This document shows, piece after piece, positions 7,109 through 15,226 of a DNA stretch of 55,737 bases (position 1 is the stretch's first letter; each line of letters opens with the position of its first letter). The stretch is taken from NCBI GenBank assembly GCA_018240435.1, contig JAFEFT010000031.1, positions 1 through 55,737 on the forward strand, given 5' to 3'. Source of the DNA: Pseudomonadota bacterium. Its GTDB lineage: Bacteria; Pseudomonadota; Gammaproteobacteria; Xanthomonadales; Xanthomonadaceae. A model generated the notes under the pieces. The model saw nothing but the letters and a program-made list of their open reading frames with translations, was not told where the DNA came from and did not search any database. Made by a program: the position numbers and the translations under genes.

Positions 7109-9971
7109 CACCCTGCGCGGGCAGCGCGCGCTGGCGATCTTCGACGCCGTCGCCGATCTGGAAGGCCAGGCACGCGAGCTGCGGCTGCTGGAATTGTGTG
7201 AAGCCGATGCCGGCATGCTGGCGCATGTGCGCGCGCTGCTCGCCGCGGATGCCGAGGCGGCCGATCCGTTCGGCAACGCGCCGCACTGGGGAGAGGCGAT
7301 GGCAGCCGACGCGGTCGATGGCGATCGCCTGATCGGCCGCAGCATCGGCGCCTGGCACATCGTCGGCGTCATCGGCCGTGGCGGGATGGGCGCGGTATAC
7401 GCGGCCGAACGCAGCGACGGCGCCTACGCGCAGCGCGCCGCGCTCAAGCTGATCCGCGCCAGCGCCGATTCGCGAACCGCGCGCGAGCGCTTCCTGCGCG
7501 AACGGCAGATCCTCGCCCGGCTGCAGCACCCCAACATCGCCACCTTGCTCGATGGTGGCATCAGCGCCGAGGGCGAGCCGTATTTCGTGATGGAGCGCGT
7601 CGACGGCGAGCCCATCGACCGCTGGTGCGACGCGCACCGGCTCGGCCTGCGCGCGCGCATCGCGCTGTTCCTGCAGGTGCTCGACGCGGTGCGCTATGCC
7701 CATCGCAACCTGGTGGTGCACCGTGACCTCAAGCCATCCAACCTGCTGGTGGACGCCGATGAGCGGGTGAAGCTGCTCGACTTCGGCATCGCCAGACAAC
7801 TGCAGGACAGCGGTGCCACCGCCACCCACGACCGCGCCCTGACCTTCGAATACGCCAGCCCGGAGCAACTGCACGACGCGCCGATCACCACCGCTTCGGA
7901 CATCTGGCAGCTGGGCATCATCCTGCATGGATTGCTGACTGGCCTGCATCCCTTCGGCCTGACCCATGCCACTTCGCTTGCAAGCCGGTTGCAACGGCTG
8001 GAAGGCAATCCCGAGCCGCTCACGCGATCAGCGGCAAAGGCGAACATCGAACAGGCGCAACAACGTGGGGAGCCGACACCTGCGGCATTGGCGCGTGCCG
8101 TCCGCGGCAATCTCGCGCAGATCGTGCTGGCCTGCCTGCGCCGGGACCCGGAGGCGCGTTACGCGTCGGCCGATGCACTCGCGAACGATCTGCGTGCCTG
8201 GCTGGACGACCGGCCCATTGCCGCCGTGCGGCTGTCGGGCGCTGAGCGCGCCAGGCTCTGGCTGCGCCGCAACCGGGTGTTGGCGGCGTCGGGCTGTGCG
8301 ATCGCCATGGCCCTGCTGGCCGGCACCGCGGTGGCGTTGTGGCAGGCGCACGTCGCCCGCGAGCAGGCGCGCATCGCGCAGCGCGAGAGCGCCAGCGCCA
8401 CCGCGGCCATGCAGTTCATCACCAACACCTTCGCGTCCACTTCGCCCGAGCAATCGCTGCAATCGGACGTGAAGCTGCGGCAACTGGTCGAACGCGCCCA
8501 GGGCGAACTCGACAAGCAGGGCGCGGTCGACCCGCAGGTCCGGCAGCCGGTGCAGCGCATGCTGGGCCGGCTCTACTTTTCGCTGGACGACAAGAAGCGT
8601 GCGGCACAGATGCTGCAAGCCGGAACGCGTGGCGTGCAGCCCCGCAACCGCGCCGAAGCCCTCGCCCTGGCCGACGATCTGGTGGTCGAAGCGATCGCCC
8701 TGGACGCGCTGGAGCGCTACCCGGAAACCCTGGCCGCTTCCGACCGCGCGGTGGCGCTGCGCAAGCAGTTCGCGCCCGACGATCCCGAGCAACAACTGCG
8801 CGCGCTCGCCAACATCACCATGGCGCATGTGCACAAGTACGGGCTCGCCGCCAGCCGCAAGCAGGCCGAAGAAGCCCTGGCGCTGGCCAGGCGCTTGCCC
8901 GACCCGCCGACAGACGTGGTGCTGCATGTGTATTCGCTGATCGCGGCCGGCGCACGCATCGCCGGCGAACAAACCCGATTGCTGCAGGCCAGCAACGAAG
9001 GGCTTGCCTTCGCCGACCAGCAGGGCGTGGCGCCGGAATCCCCGCTGCGCAGCGAGCTGCTGCGCAACCGCGCCGAGGCGCAACTCATGCTCGGCCAGTA
9101 TTCGCAGGCCGAAGCCACGGTGCGCCATGCCATCGCCATCGCCGACCGAACTGGCAGCAGCGGCGACACCCGTATCGGCATCTTGTACGGCATCCTGGCC
9201 AAGTCCCTGTCCGGGCAGGGGCGCTATCGCGACGCGCTGGTCGCGCATGACGATGGTGTTCGCCTGATGCCCGCGCAGGATCTGGGGCCGCGCAACGGCG
9301 CCATCTCCCTCGCCAACGAGGCCATGCTGCAGTACGCGGTAGGCGACTACGCCAAGGGCCTGGCGACTGCCGACCGCGCCGTCGCGCAGTTGAACGATGC
9401 CCGCATCGCGCCCGGCGACGACTTCCGAACCCCGGTGGAAGTCAAGCATGCCCTGTTGCTGATCGCCAACGGCCGCACCGCGGAAGCCAAGGTGCTGCTG
9501 GATGCGCTGCTTCCGCGCGCACGCATCGCCGAAGACGAGAATTCAGAAAATTTGCCGCTGATTCTGGAAGCCATGGTCGAGGCCGCGCTGCGCCAGGGCG
9601 ATGCCGCGAACGGGCAGGCGCTGCTGGACGAAGCACGCGAACGCTACCTGAAGCGCGGCCTGCCGCCGACGCATGTCAAGTTCGCGCAATACCTGCGCGA
9701 GGACGCCGCTTTCGCGCGGATGCGTGGCGACCTGGCCGCGGCCGAACGCATCGAGCGCGAGGCGGTGGCGAAACTGCAAGTCGTCGGCAATCGCTTCGAC
9801 GTCGCCGCCGCCCGCGCCGAGCTGGCGGCGATCCGCTTCGAACGCGGCGACAAGACCGAGGCGCGCACCTTGCTCGTCCTCGCGCTGCCGGTCCTGCGCG
9901 ATTCGGTGCTGCCGCAGCAGCGGGATCGCGCCGCCGCTGAGGCATTGGCGAAGCCGCTCGGCCTGCGCTGA
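7101..9971 (+). CDS. Transmembrane serine/threonine protein kinase with TPR-like C-terminal region
   Basis: This 956-residue protein has a cytoplasmic Hanks-type kinase domain at roughly residues 84-350: P-loop GRGGMGAVY, ALKLI lysine, catalytic HRDLKPSN near residue 206, and DFG near residue 226. A single membrane helix follows at about 392-414 (VLAASGCAIAMALLAGTAVAL). The rest is a long helical, TPR-like region of about 540 residues, presumably periplasmic. The N-terminal 80 residues resemble the short region found before such kinases. ATG 7101 overlaps the sigma factor stop by 8 nt. The pair probably forms a signalling unit in which the kinase modulates the sigma factor; targets cannot be read from the sequence. 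Confidence 0.92.
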   Translation: MNDTLRGQRALAIFDAVADLEGQARELRLLELCEADAGMLAHVRALLAADAEAADPFGNAPHWGEAMAADAVDGDRLIGRSIGAWHIVGVIGRGGMGAVYAAERSDGAYAQRAALKLIRASADSRTARERFLRERQILARLQHPNIATLLDGGISAEGEPYFVMERVDGEPIDRWCDAHRLGLRARIALFLQVLDAVRYAHRNLVVHRDLKPSNLLVDADERVKLLDFGIARQLQDSGATATHDRALTFEYASPEQLHDAPITTASDIWQLGIILHGLLTGLHPFGLTHATSLASRLQRLEGNPEPLTRSAAKANIEQAQQRGEPTPAALARAVRGNLAQIVLACLRRDPEARYASADALANDLRAWLDDRPIAAVRLSGAERARLWLRRNRVLAASGCAIAMALLAGTAVALWQAHVAREQARIAQRESASATAAMQFITNTFASTSPEQSLQSDVKLRQLVERAQGELDKQGAVDPQVRQPVQRMLGRLYFSLDDKKRAAQMLQAGTRGVQPRNRAEALALADDLVVEAIALDALERYPETLAASDRAVALRKQFAPDDPEQQLRALANITMAHVHKYGLAASRKQAEEALALARRLPDPPTDVVLHVYSLIAAGARIAGEQTRLLQASNEGLAFADQQGVAPESPLRSELLRNRAEAQLMLGQYSQAEATVRHAIAIADRTGSSGDTRIGILYGILAKSLSGQGRYRDALVAHDDGVRLMPAQDLGPRNGAISLANEAMLQYAVGDYAKGLATADRAVAQLNDARIAPGDDFRTPVEVKHALLLIANGRTAEAKVLLDALLPRARIAEDENSENLPLILEAMVEAALRQGDAANGQALLDEARERYLKRGLPPTHVKFAQYLREDAAFARMRGDLAAAERIEREAVAKLQVVGNRFDVAAARAELAAIRFERGDKTEARTLLVLALPVLRDSVLPQQRDRAAAEALAKPLGLR

Positions 9972-9979
9972 CGCGGGCG

Positions 9980-10019
9980 CGGCAAAGGCTGTCGGTACCG
10001 GCACCGACCGCCTTTGCCG
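9980..10019. terminator. Long hairpin, probable bidirectional terminator
   Basis: CGGCAAAGGC (9980-9989) pairs with GCCTTTGCCG (10010-10019), a perfect 10-bp stem. An inner TCGGT/ACCGA stem stacks inside it. It lies between the kinase (plus strand, ends 9971) and the convergent small gene ending at 10052, where a two-way terminator is expected. There is no long U-run on either strand. Confidence 0.6.
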
Positions 10020-10051
10020 AGCGCTGGCTGCAGAGGCAATGGGCTGCGATG

Positions 10052-10318
10052 TCACTTCTTCCCGCTCGCCGGCTCCTTGTTTCCCTTCGCCATTTCCTTG
10101 CCGATCTTCACGCATTCCTGCTGCGCCTGCTTCCCGCCCGCGCCATCGAGCATGTCCGCGCAACAGGACGCGATCTGCTTGTCGCTGCGGGCGTGCTGGA
10201 ATTTGACGCACTGTTCGGCAGCGCCCTTGCCGCCGTTGACCGAATCGGCGTGGGCGGTTGGCGCCAGGGCGGCGCAGGCGACGATGATGGGCAAGGTGAT
10301 CGTGCAAATCCGATTCAT
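10052..10318 (-). CDS. Small secreted cysteine-containing protein, unknown function
   Basis: An 88-residue protein with a clear Sec signal peptide (MNRICTITLPIIVACAALAPTAHA, cut before DS). The mature part of about 64 residues has four cysteines (EQCVKF, ASCCAD, QECVKI) and a basic tail ending PASGKK. The spacing suggests two disulfides, hence a periplasmic or secreted protein. The frame is open further upstream (10354), but the signal peptide fixes the start at ATG 10318. It is the most distal of four minus-strand genes for small exported proteins. I do not recognise the family. Confidence 0.65.
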   Translation of the reverse strand: MNRICTITLPIIVACAALAPTAHADSVNGGKGAAEQCVKFQHARSDKQIASCCADMLDGAGGKQAQQECVKIGKEMAKGNKEPASGKK

Positions 10319-10446
10319 GATGTGCTCTCCAGGTGAGGTAGTCCGGCGTTTCATGCCCGCTCGGCGCGCGCCGGGGTTCGCGTCGAGCGGTTGATCTGGC
10401 GTCTGGGTCGGCTAGAACAGCTTCGCCATGGCGTTCGGCGTGATCC

Positions 10447-11364
10447 TTATCCAGAGGTCCTGGCGCAGCGGAAGTCGCCCGCGCGGATGCCATCGCCTGC
10501 CTGCGGGTTCGAGTGATCGTTCTTGCGGAACACGATGGCACCGTTGAGCCGCGCACCTTTCCAACCGTCATAGGCGCCGCCGCGGAATGCCACGACGTCC
10601 GGCGAGACGGCGACCGTGCCGCCGCCAGCGTTGGCCGAGTAGGTATCGCCAGCGATGGCGAACCCCATGCCGGTCGGTTGATATTGGGTCGAGAACGATG
10701 CGCCAACGGTCATCGACAGAATCAGGCAGTCGTAATGTCCATCGGGCAGGCGATTGCCACTTGCAGCGCCGGTGCCTGCCGTTGGCGCAAGGGATGCGGT
10801 GGGGACAGCTGGCGACAGCATCGCCAGCAACGCCGGCGGCTCGGAATGCAGAATCTTGCGGCTGTACTCGGCGGCCAGCGTGCGCGCCTGCTCGATCTCC
10901 GCCGCGTTGCCCTTCTGTTTGCCGTCGATGTACAGCAACACCGGCAGACTGGCACTGGCGATCAGGGTGTCGTACAGCGCGGCTTTCTCCTTGTTGCTCA
11001 TAGTCGCCATGGCCGGTGCCAGCTTGGTGCTGAAGTCGGCGAACACCCGATCCTCCACGGCGGTCGATGGCGCTTCTCCACTCAGCACCGTGGCAAGGCC
11101 GACGACGAAGCCCGCATAGGCACCGGCAACATTGTTCTTCCATCCCCTCGGCCCGTAGGGCTGCTCGAACAACTCCTGCTTGGCCTTGGTGATGGCTTCC
11201 AGCAGTTCCCGGCGTTGCTGCGGGTTGTCTCCCAGCTGGTCAGTGAAATTGCGCAAGGTGTCATCGCCGGCCACGGGCGTGAAGGTCAGCGCCGAGGATT
11301 GGGCAAATGCGGTTCCGCCGGCCAGCAGCAGGGTGAAGGCGATCACGATGGTGTGAAGCTTCAT
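10447..11364 (-). CDS. Secreted protein of unknown function, paralog of its upstream neighbour
   Basis: A 305-residue protein with signal peptide MKLHTIVIAFTLLLAGGTAFAQ. Residues about 27-185 are clearly related to the gene just upstream (11361-12110). Shared landmarks are FTPVAGDD, the LG.NP..R segment, W.N..AGA, EDR/EER.F, K.ALY..L and YIDGKQ/YVDGKQ. About 110 extra C-terminal residues (GRLPDGHYDCLILSM onward), rich in Gly, Thr and Val, look like an added beta domain. It overlaps its neighbour by 4 nt (ATGA), so the two are translationally coupled. I believe this is an uncharacterised DUF family, possibly DUF6683, but that name is not certain. Confidence 0.75.
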   Translation of the reverse strand: MKLHTIVIAFTLLLAGGTAFAQSSALTFTPVAGDDTLRNFTDQLGDNPQQRRELLEAITKAKQELFEQPYGPRGWKNNVAGAYAGFVVGLATVLSGEAPSTAVEDRVFADFSTKLAPAMATMSNKEKAALYDTLIASASLPVLLYIDGKQKGNAAEIEQARTLAAEYSRKILHSEPPALLAMLSPAVPTASLAPTAGTGAASGNRLPDGHYDCLILSMTVGASFSTQYQPTGMGFAIAGDTYSANAGGGTVAVSPDVVAFRGGAYDGWKGARLNGAIVFRKNDHSNPQAGDGIRAGDFRCARTSG

Positions 11365-12110
11365 GGCGTCTCCCCTTCGCCCAGCATCCTGCTCATTGCC
11401 TGCAAATCCATCTTGAGGAACTTCTGGCCAAAGCCGGCGGCCATTGTCTTCGCCTGGTTGATCTGTGCGGTGTTGTTGTTCTGCTTTCCGTCCACATAGA
11501 ACACCAGCGGCAGGCCAGCACCGGCCAGCAGCACGTTGTACAGGGCCGTCTTCTCCGCGTTGGAGGCGCTCAAGATGTCCGATTGCGCCATCGTGGCGTT
11601 GACCGCGGAGAACAGCCGCTCCTCGGCTTCCATGCTCGGTTCGCGGTCGTTGCCCACGGTGCAGACGGAGGCGATGAAGAAGGTCATCGCGCCGGCAAGC
11701 GTGTTGTTCCACTTGCCCTTGTACTTCTTCGTGAAAATCTCCGGACCTGCGGCGGCCAGCTGCAGGATCTGCTGCCGTTCCTCCGGGTTGCTGCCCAGAC
11801 TGTCGGCCAGTTTCTTCACCGCATCATCGCCGGCTACCGGGGTGAAGCGGGTCGCGGTGGGCGAGATCGATGCCTGCGCCGAGGGTGAGGGCGCGGTGCC
11901 CTGTACTTTCGGCGTGCCGGTGTACTGCGGGTAATCCGCACATGCCGCAGGCAGTTTCTCGTGCTTCTTCAGTGCGTCCTCGCAAGCGTTCCGGATGACG
12001 TTGTCGGTCACCATGTGGTTCATGATCCTCTGGCTCCAGAAGTCCTGCGCCTCTACGGCGAATGGAGCAAGCAACAAGGCACAGGCGATGAAGGCGCTTC
12101 GTGTACGCAT
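11361..12110 (-). CDS. Secreted protein of unknown function, first of a tandem paralog pair
   Basis: A 249-residue protein with signal peptide MRTRSAFIACALLLAPFAVEA, followed by a mature start QDFWSQRIMNHM. Residues 22-75 (one cysteine pair, NACED and AACADY) have no counterpart in the paralog. From about residue 88 (FTPVAGDD) to the end it aligns with the downstream protein. A hydrophobic stretch GAMTFFIASVCTV near residue 140 could be a membrane helix or a buried core helix. It is probably exported and works together with the paralog. Nothing in the sequence points to an enzymatic activity. Confidence 0.75.
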   Translation of the reverse strand: MRTRSAFIACALLLAPFAVEAQDFWSQRIMNHMVTDNVIRNACEDALKKHEKLPAACADYPQYTGTPKVQGTAPSPSAQASISPTATRFTPVAGDDAVKKLADSLGSNPEERQQILQLAAAGPEIFTKKYKGKWNNTLAGAMTFFIASVCTVGNDREPSMEAEERLFSAVNATMAQSDILSASNAEKTALYNVLLAGAGLPLVFYVDGKQNNNTAQINQAKTMAAGFGQKFLKMDLQAMSRMLGEGETP

Positions 12111-12263
12111 GGATGATTCCTCGGGTGATTGTGGCCTGGACGCGTCGGATCCCGGTCAGCGGGGTTGTCCGTCACTGCCACTTGAACGCGCCGGTCAGGG
12201 CGGCGGCAAGGAGGGAGGTACGGAGGTTCATGCCGGTTCCGATTCGTGATGGAAACGAGAGGT

Positions 12264-12818
12264 TCATTTGCATGCCGCCACCGGCGTCAGGGTGAAATGC
12301 TCAGCGCCACTGGTGGTGCGCGACTGGCTGCCGGCGGTGGTGGTGCCGCCGCCTTCGGTGGTCAACGTTCCGCGCTTGCTTGCGCCGTCGGGGAATTCGA
12401 TGTGATAGCGCCCGCCGGCAGTCCAGCGCAGGCCTGGAACGTTCGGCGTGCGCACGAACTTGTAGGTGCCGTCGACACCGCCGCTGAATTCCACGCCGAA
12501 CAGCCTGCCGTTGAGCACGAAGGACTGATTGATGTCGCAGACGGTTTGATCCACCGGGTCGCCGCTGCCGCCGACGACGTGGTAGGCGCGCGGCGCGCTG
12601 GCGGCGCCCATGCTGCCGCAGCGCGGGCGCTTGTCGCGTTCGTCGGTGCGCGGTTCGTTGGTGCATTTTTTTTCCTTCGGCGAATCGGCGATGGCGGTCG
12701 GGCCGGAGTGTTGACTGGCGGCTGCGCGAGCGCCTGCCGCGGTCGCGGTCGCGGTCGCGGAACTGGCGGCGACAGCCAGCAAGGCAAGGCACAGGCAGGA
12801 GGCGGATGGAACGCGCAT
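12264..12818 (-). CDS. Secreted hypothetical protein
   Basis: A 184-residue protein with signal peptide MRVPSASCLCLALLAVAASSATATA. A low-complexity Ala-rich stretch follows, then a charged KEKKCTNEPRTDERDKRPRC segment, and then a beta-rich C-terminal half (SFVLNGRLFGVEF, GRYHIEFPDGAS). There are five cysteines after the signal. The frame is open upstream to 13034, but the signal peptide supports ATG 12818. The GC-rich repetitive codons at residues 19-30 (alternating Ala/Thr) resemble slippage-prone sequence. It is divergent from the MarR gene at 13023. The family is not recognised. Confidence 0.6.
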   Translation of the reverse strand: MRVPSASCLCLALLAVAASSATATATAAGARAAASQHSGPTAIADSPKEKKCTNEPRTDERDKRPRCGSMGAASAPRAYHVVGGSGDPVDQTVCDINQSFVLNGRLFGVEFSGGVDGTYKFVRTPNVPGLRWTAGGRYHIEFPDGASKRGTLTTEGGGTTTAGSQSRTTSGAEHFTLTPVAACK

Positions 12819-12986
12819 GGCAGGTGTCCGTCGACGTGGTTGTCCTGCTAGCGGAAATCCGCGCGCAAAGGGGACATCGCAGCGACCGGGATCGCTGGCG
12901 TCGTCGGCGAACATGGTGAACATCGCGCGATCGCGATCGGCGTGCGGGTGGGTTGCGGCGCCGTTCGAGTCAAATAGTAAAAAACA

Positions 12987-13015
12987 TTGACAGTAAATAT
13001 ATGTTGACGTAATGT
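12987..13015 (+). promoter_or_regulatory. Sigma-70 promoter for marR, with possible operator
   Basis: A perfect -35 TTGACA (12987-12992) is followed by exactly 17 bp and TAATGT (13010-13015) as -10. The predicted transcription start is about 13022, one base before ATG 13023, so the mRNA may be leaderless. An inverted repeat AACAT (12983-12987) / ATGTT (13001-13005) overlaps the promoter and could bind the MarR protein encoded directly downstream. The stretch is strikingly AT-rich against its surroundings. Confidence 0.6.
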
Positions 13016-13022
13016 GACGGCC

Positions 13023-13508
13023 ATGAAACGTCACGACGATGAAGCACGCCCCTCACTGCCCGCGCTGCTGCGCGCCGGCCGTCGCGTTTTCGGTCATGCG
13101 ATGCGCAAGGGGTTGATGGATGCCGGTCACGACGACATCCCCGGCAACGGCCTGTTCGTGATTGGCGCCTTGGCGCGTTCGCCGGCGCCGCTGAGCCAGA
13201 TCATCGCGCACCTTGGCGTTTCCAAGCAGGCCGCCGGCCAGCTCATCGACACGCTGGAGCGCCGTGGCTATCTGCAACGGTCGGTCGATGCCGACGATCG
13301 CCGTCGCCTTCGTGTCGAGCTGAGCGCGCGCGGCCGCGCCGCCGCGCAGATCATCCATGCCACCGCCGAACGCATCGAAGCCGAACTGGTGCAACGGGTC
13401 GGATCCGCGGCCGTGGTGCAGGCCCGCACGACCTTGCTGGAACTCATCGCCATCGGCGCTGCCGATGCCGACTCGCAAGCGCCCGCCACCGACCACGACA
13501 GGAGTTGA
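13023..13508 (+). CDS. MarR-family transcriptional regulator
   Basis: A winged helix-turn-helix regulator of 161 residues. The HTH is LSQIIAHLGVSKQAAGQLIDTLERRGYL, and the wing is VDADDRRRLRVELSARG. The SKQAAGQLIDTLERRGYL recognition helix is typical of MarR. A GTG at 13014 would add three residues, but it lies within the predicted -10 element, so ATG 13023 is preferred and translation may start from a leaderless mRNA. Two VOC-fold genes follow within 10 bp and are likely in the same transcript and under its control. The inducing ligand cannot be read. Confidence 0.88.
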   Translation: MKRHDDEARPSLPALLRAGRRVFGHAMRKGLMDAGHDDIPGNGLFVIGALARSPAPLSQIIAHLGVSKQAAGQLIDTLERRGYLQRSVDADDRRRLRVELSARGRAAAQIIHATAERIEAELVQRVGSAAVVQARTTLLELIAIGAADADSQAPATDHDRS

Positions 13509-13517
13509 TCGCAAGCC

Positions 13518-13973
13518 ATGATCGCCCACACGCAGACTCGAACCACGCCCGGTGCCATCGACGCCGGTGCGGTGATCTACGCCAGGGATCTCGCCCGCCT
13601 GGCCGCGTTTTACGCCGCCGTCGCCGGGCTCGACGAAGGCGGCCGCGAGCACGATCACGTCGTGCTGCAACGCGGGCGGTTCGAACTCGTCATCGTCGCC
13701 GTGCCGGAAAAAATCGCCGCTTCCATCCATATCACCGAGCCGCCGCAGCGGCGCGAAAACGTCGCCATCAAACCGGTGTTTTTCGTCCAATCGCTGGACA
13801 CGGCCCGGCGCATCGTCAGCGAATGGGGTGGCGCGATGAACCCATCGGATCGGCAGTGGCGGTTCGGACACTGGCAGGTATGCGACGGCCACGACCCGGA
13901 GGGCAACGTATTCCAGTTGCGCCAACCGGAGGCTGCAACCCTGCGATCAACCCACGAGGAGACCTCCGCATGA
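13518..13973 (+). CDS. VOC family protein (glyoxalase/dioxygenase fold)
   Basis: A 151-residue vicinal-oxygen-chelate fold protein. The first beta-alpha-beta unit is AVIYARDLARLAAFYAAVAGL, and the second is KPVFFVQSLDTARRIVSEWGG, ending CDGHDPEGNVFQLRQP. The His/Glu pattern (EHDHVVL near the first half, DPEGNVFQL near the end) matches metal ligands of the fold. Likely roles are detoxification or antibiotic binding, but no specific substrate can be assigned. It begins 9 bp after marR and overlaps the next VOC gene by 4 nt (ATGA). Confidence 0.82.
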   Translation: MIAHTQTRTTPGAIDAGAVIYARDLARLAAFYAAVAGLDEGGREHDHVVLQRGRFELVIVAVPEKIAASIHITEPPQRRENVAIKPVFFVQSLDTARRIVSEWGGAMNPSDRQWRFGHWQVCDGHDPEGNVFQLRQPEAATLRSTHEETSA

Positions 13974-14359
13974 GCATCGCGTCGATCGGCAATGAACGCA
14001 TGCGCGCCTTCCTGCCGACGCAGGATATGGCGCGATCGCGCGGTTTCTACGCAGCCTTGGGCTTTCGCAAGGTGCTCGATGGCGAGGTAGTGATCTTCGA
14101 CACCGGTTCCGGCGGCATCATCCTGCAAGATCGCTACCAGCAGGACTGGGCGGAAAATTGCATGCTCCAGTTGCTGGTCGACGATCTCGATGCATGGTGG
14201 GCGCACATCGTCAGCCTCGACCTGGCCGGCCGCTTCGGCGTGCAGCCGCCGCGTGAACCTGCGATGCAGCCGTGGGGTCTGCGCGTCGCCTATCTGTTCG
14301 ACCCGGCCGGCGTGCTCTGGCACGTCGCGCAGCGGCGTCCCGGGGACGGGCAAGCTTGA
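13970..14359 (+). CDS. VOC family protein, bleomycin-resistance-like
   Basis: A 129-residue second VOC-fold protein. It shows the start of the fold (MRAFLPTQDMARSRGFYAALGFRKV), an FDTGSGGIILQD strand, WWAHIVSL, and the terminal YLFDPAGVLWHVAQRR typical of bleomycin-resistance-type proteins. It is coupled to the preceding VOC gene by an ATGA overlap. Together with marR it forms a small detoxification-type operon. Whether the two VOC proteins act as a heterodimer or separately is unknown. Confidence 0.82.
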   Translation: MSIASIGNERMRAFLPTQDMARSRGFYAALGFRKVLDGEVVIFDTGSGGIILQDRYQQDWAENCMLQLLVDDLDAWWAHIVSLDLAGRFGVQPPREPAMQPWGLRVAYLFDPAGVLWHVAQRRPGDGQA

Positions 14360-14426
14360 CGGCGGCATCGACCTCGCCCGTACGTGGCTGCCAATCCCGC
14401 TCGCGATGGCGGATAATTCGCGGCCT

Positions 14427-15203
14427 ATGCCCGTCACCATCAAATCCCCCGACGAAATCGTCAAGATGCGCGTCGCCGGCCGCCTTGCGGCCGAGGTGCT
14501 GCAAGTGGTCGCCCCGCACGTCAAGGCCGGCGTGAGCACGGCCGAGCTCGATCGCATCTGCCACGACCACATCGTCCATGTGCAGCAGGCGATCCCGGCC
14601 AACGTCGGCTACCGCGGCTTTCCGGCCACCGTGTGCACCTCGGTCAACAACGTGATCTGCCACGGCATCCCGAGCGCAGCGAAGATTCTCAAGGACGGCG
14701 ACATCGTCAACATCGATGTCACCGTCATCAAGGATGGCCTGCACGGCGACACCAGCCGGATGTATCTGGTCGGCGAGGTGCCGGTGCTCGCACGGCGACT
14801 GGTGGATGTCACCCGCGAGGCGATGTTCCGCGGCATCCGCATGGTGAAGCCGGGGGCGACGCTGGGCGACATCGGTCACGCCATCCAGAGCCACGTCGAG
14901 GCGGCGCGGTTTTCGGTGGTGCGCGAGTATTGCGGTCACGGCATCGGCCGCATCTATCACGAAGACCCGCAGGTGCTGCATTACGGCCGCGCCGGCGAAG
15001 GGCTGGTGCTGCAAAAAAACATGACCTTCACCATCGAGCCGATGGTCAATGCCGGCGCGCGTCATACGCGCTTGCTGCCCGATGGCTGGACGGTGGTCAC
15101 CAAGGATCGCTCGCTGTCGGCGCAGTGGGAACACACCGTGTTGGTCACCGACGACGGCGTCGAGGTGCTCACCCGCGTGCCCGGCGACGACAACGATCTC
15201 TGA
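14427..15203 (+). CDS. map: Type I methionine aminopeptidase
   Basis: A 258-residue cytoplasmic metallopeptidase that removes the N-terminal Met from nascent proteins. Visible ligands and motifs: VCTSVNNVICHGIP, the metal-binding DIVNIDVTVIKDGLHGDTSRMY, YCGHGIGRIYHEDPQV, FTIEPMVNAG and the last Glu in QWEHTVLVT. All five metal ligands (two Asp, one His, two Glu) are present. An in-frame ATG lies at 14406, but ATG 14427 (MPVTIKSPDEI) matches the usual family start. The gene is followed by glnD after 23 bp, an order common in gammaproteobacteria. Confidence 0.95.
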   Translation: MPVTIKSPDEIVKMRVAGRLAAEVLQVVAPHVKAGVSTAELDRICHDHIVHVQQAIPANVGYRGFPATVCTSVNNVICHGIPSAAKILKDGDIVNIDVTVIKDGLHGDTSRMYLVGEVPVLARRLVDVTREAMFRGIRMVKPGATLGDIGHAIQSHVEAARFSVVREYCGHGIGRIYHEDPQVLHYGRAGEGLVLQKNMTFTIEPMVNAGARHTRLLPDGWTVVTKDRSLSAQWEHTVLVTDDGVEVLTRVPGDDNDL

Positions 15204-15226
15204 TCGGCCCGCGCGCCGGTGGCCTC

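Noticed and set aside
8028-9449. Minus-strand open frame opposite the kinase C-terminal region
   Set aside because: It is a codon-bias shadow of the TPR-like region and has no independent support.
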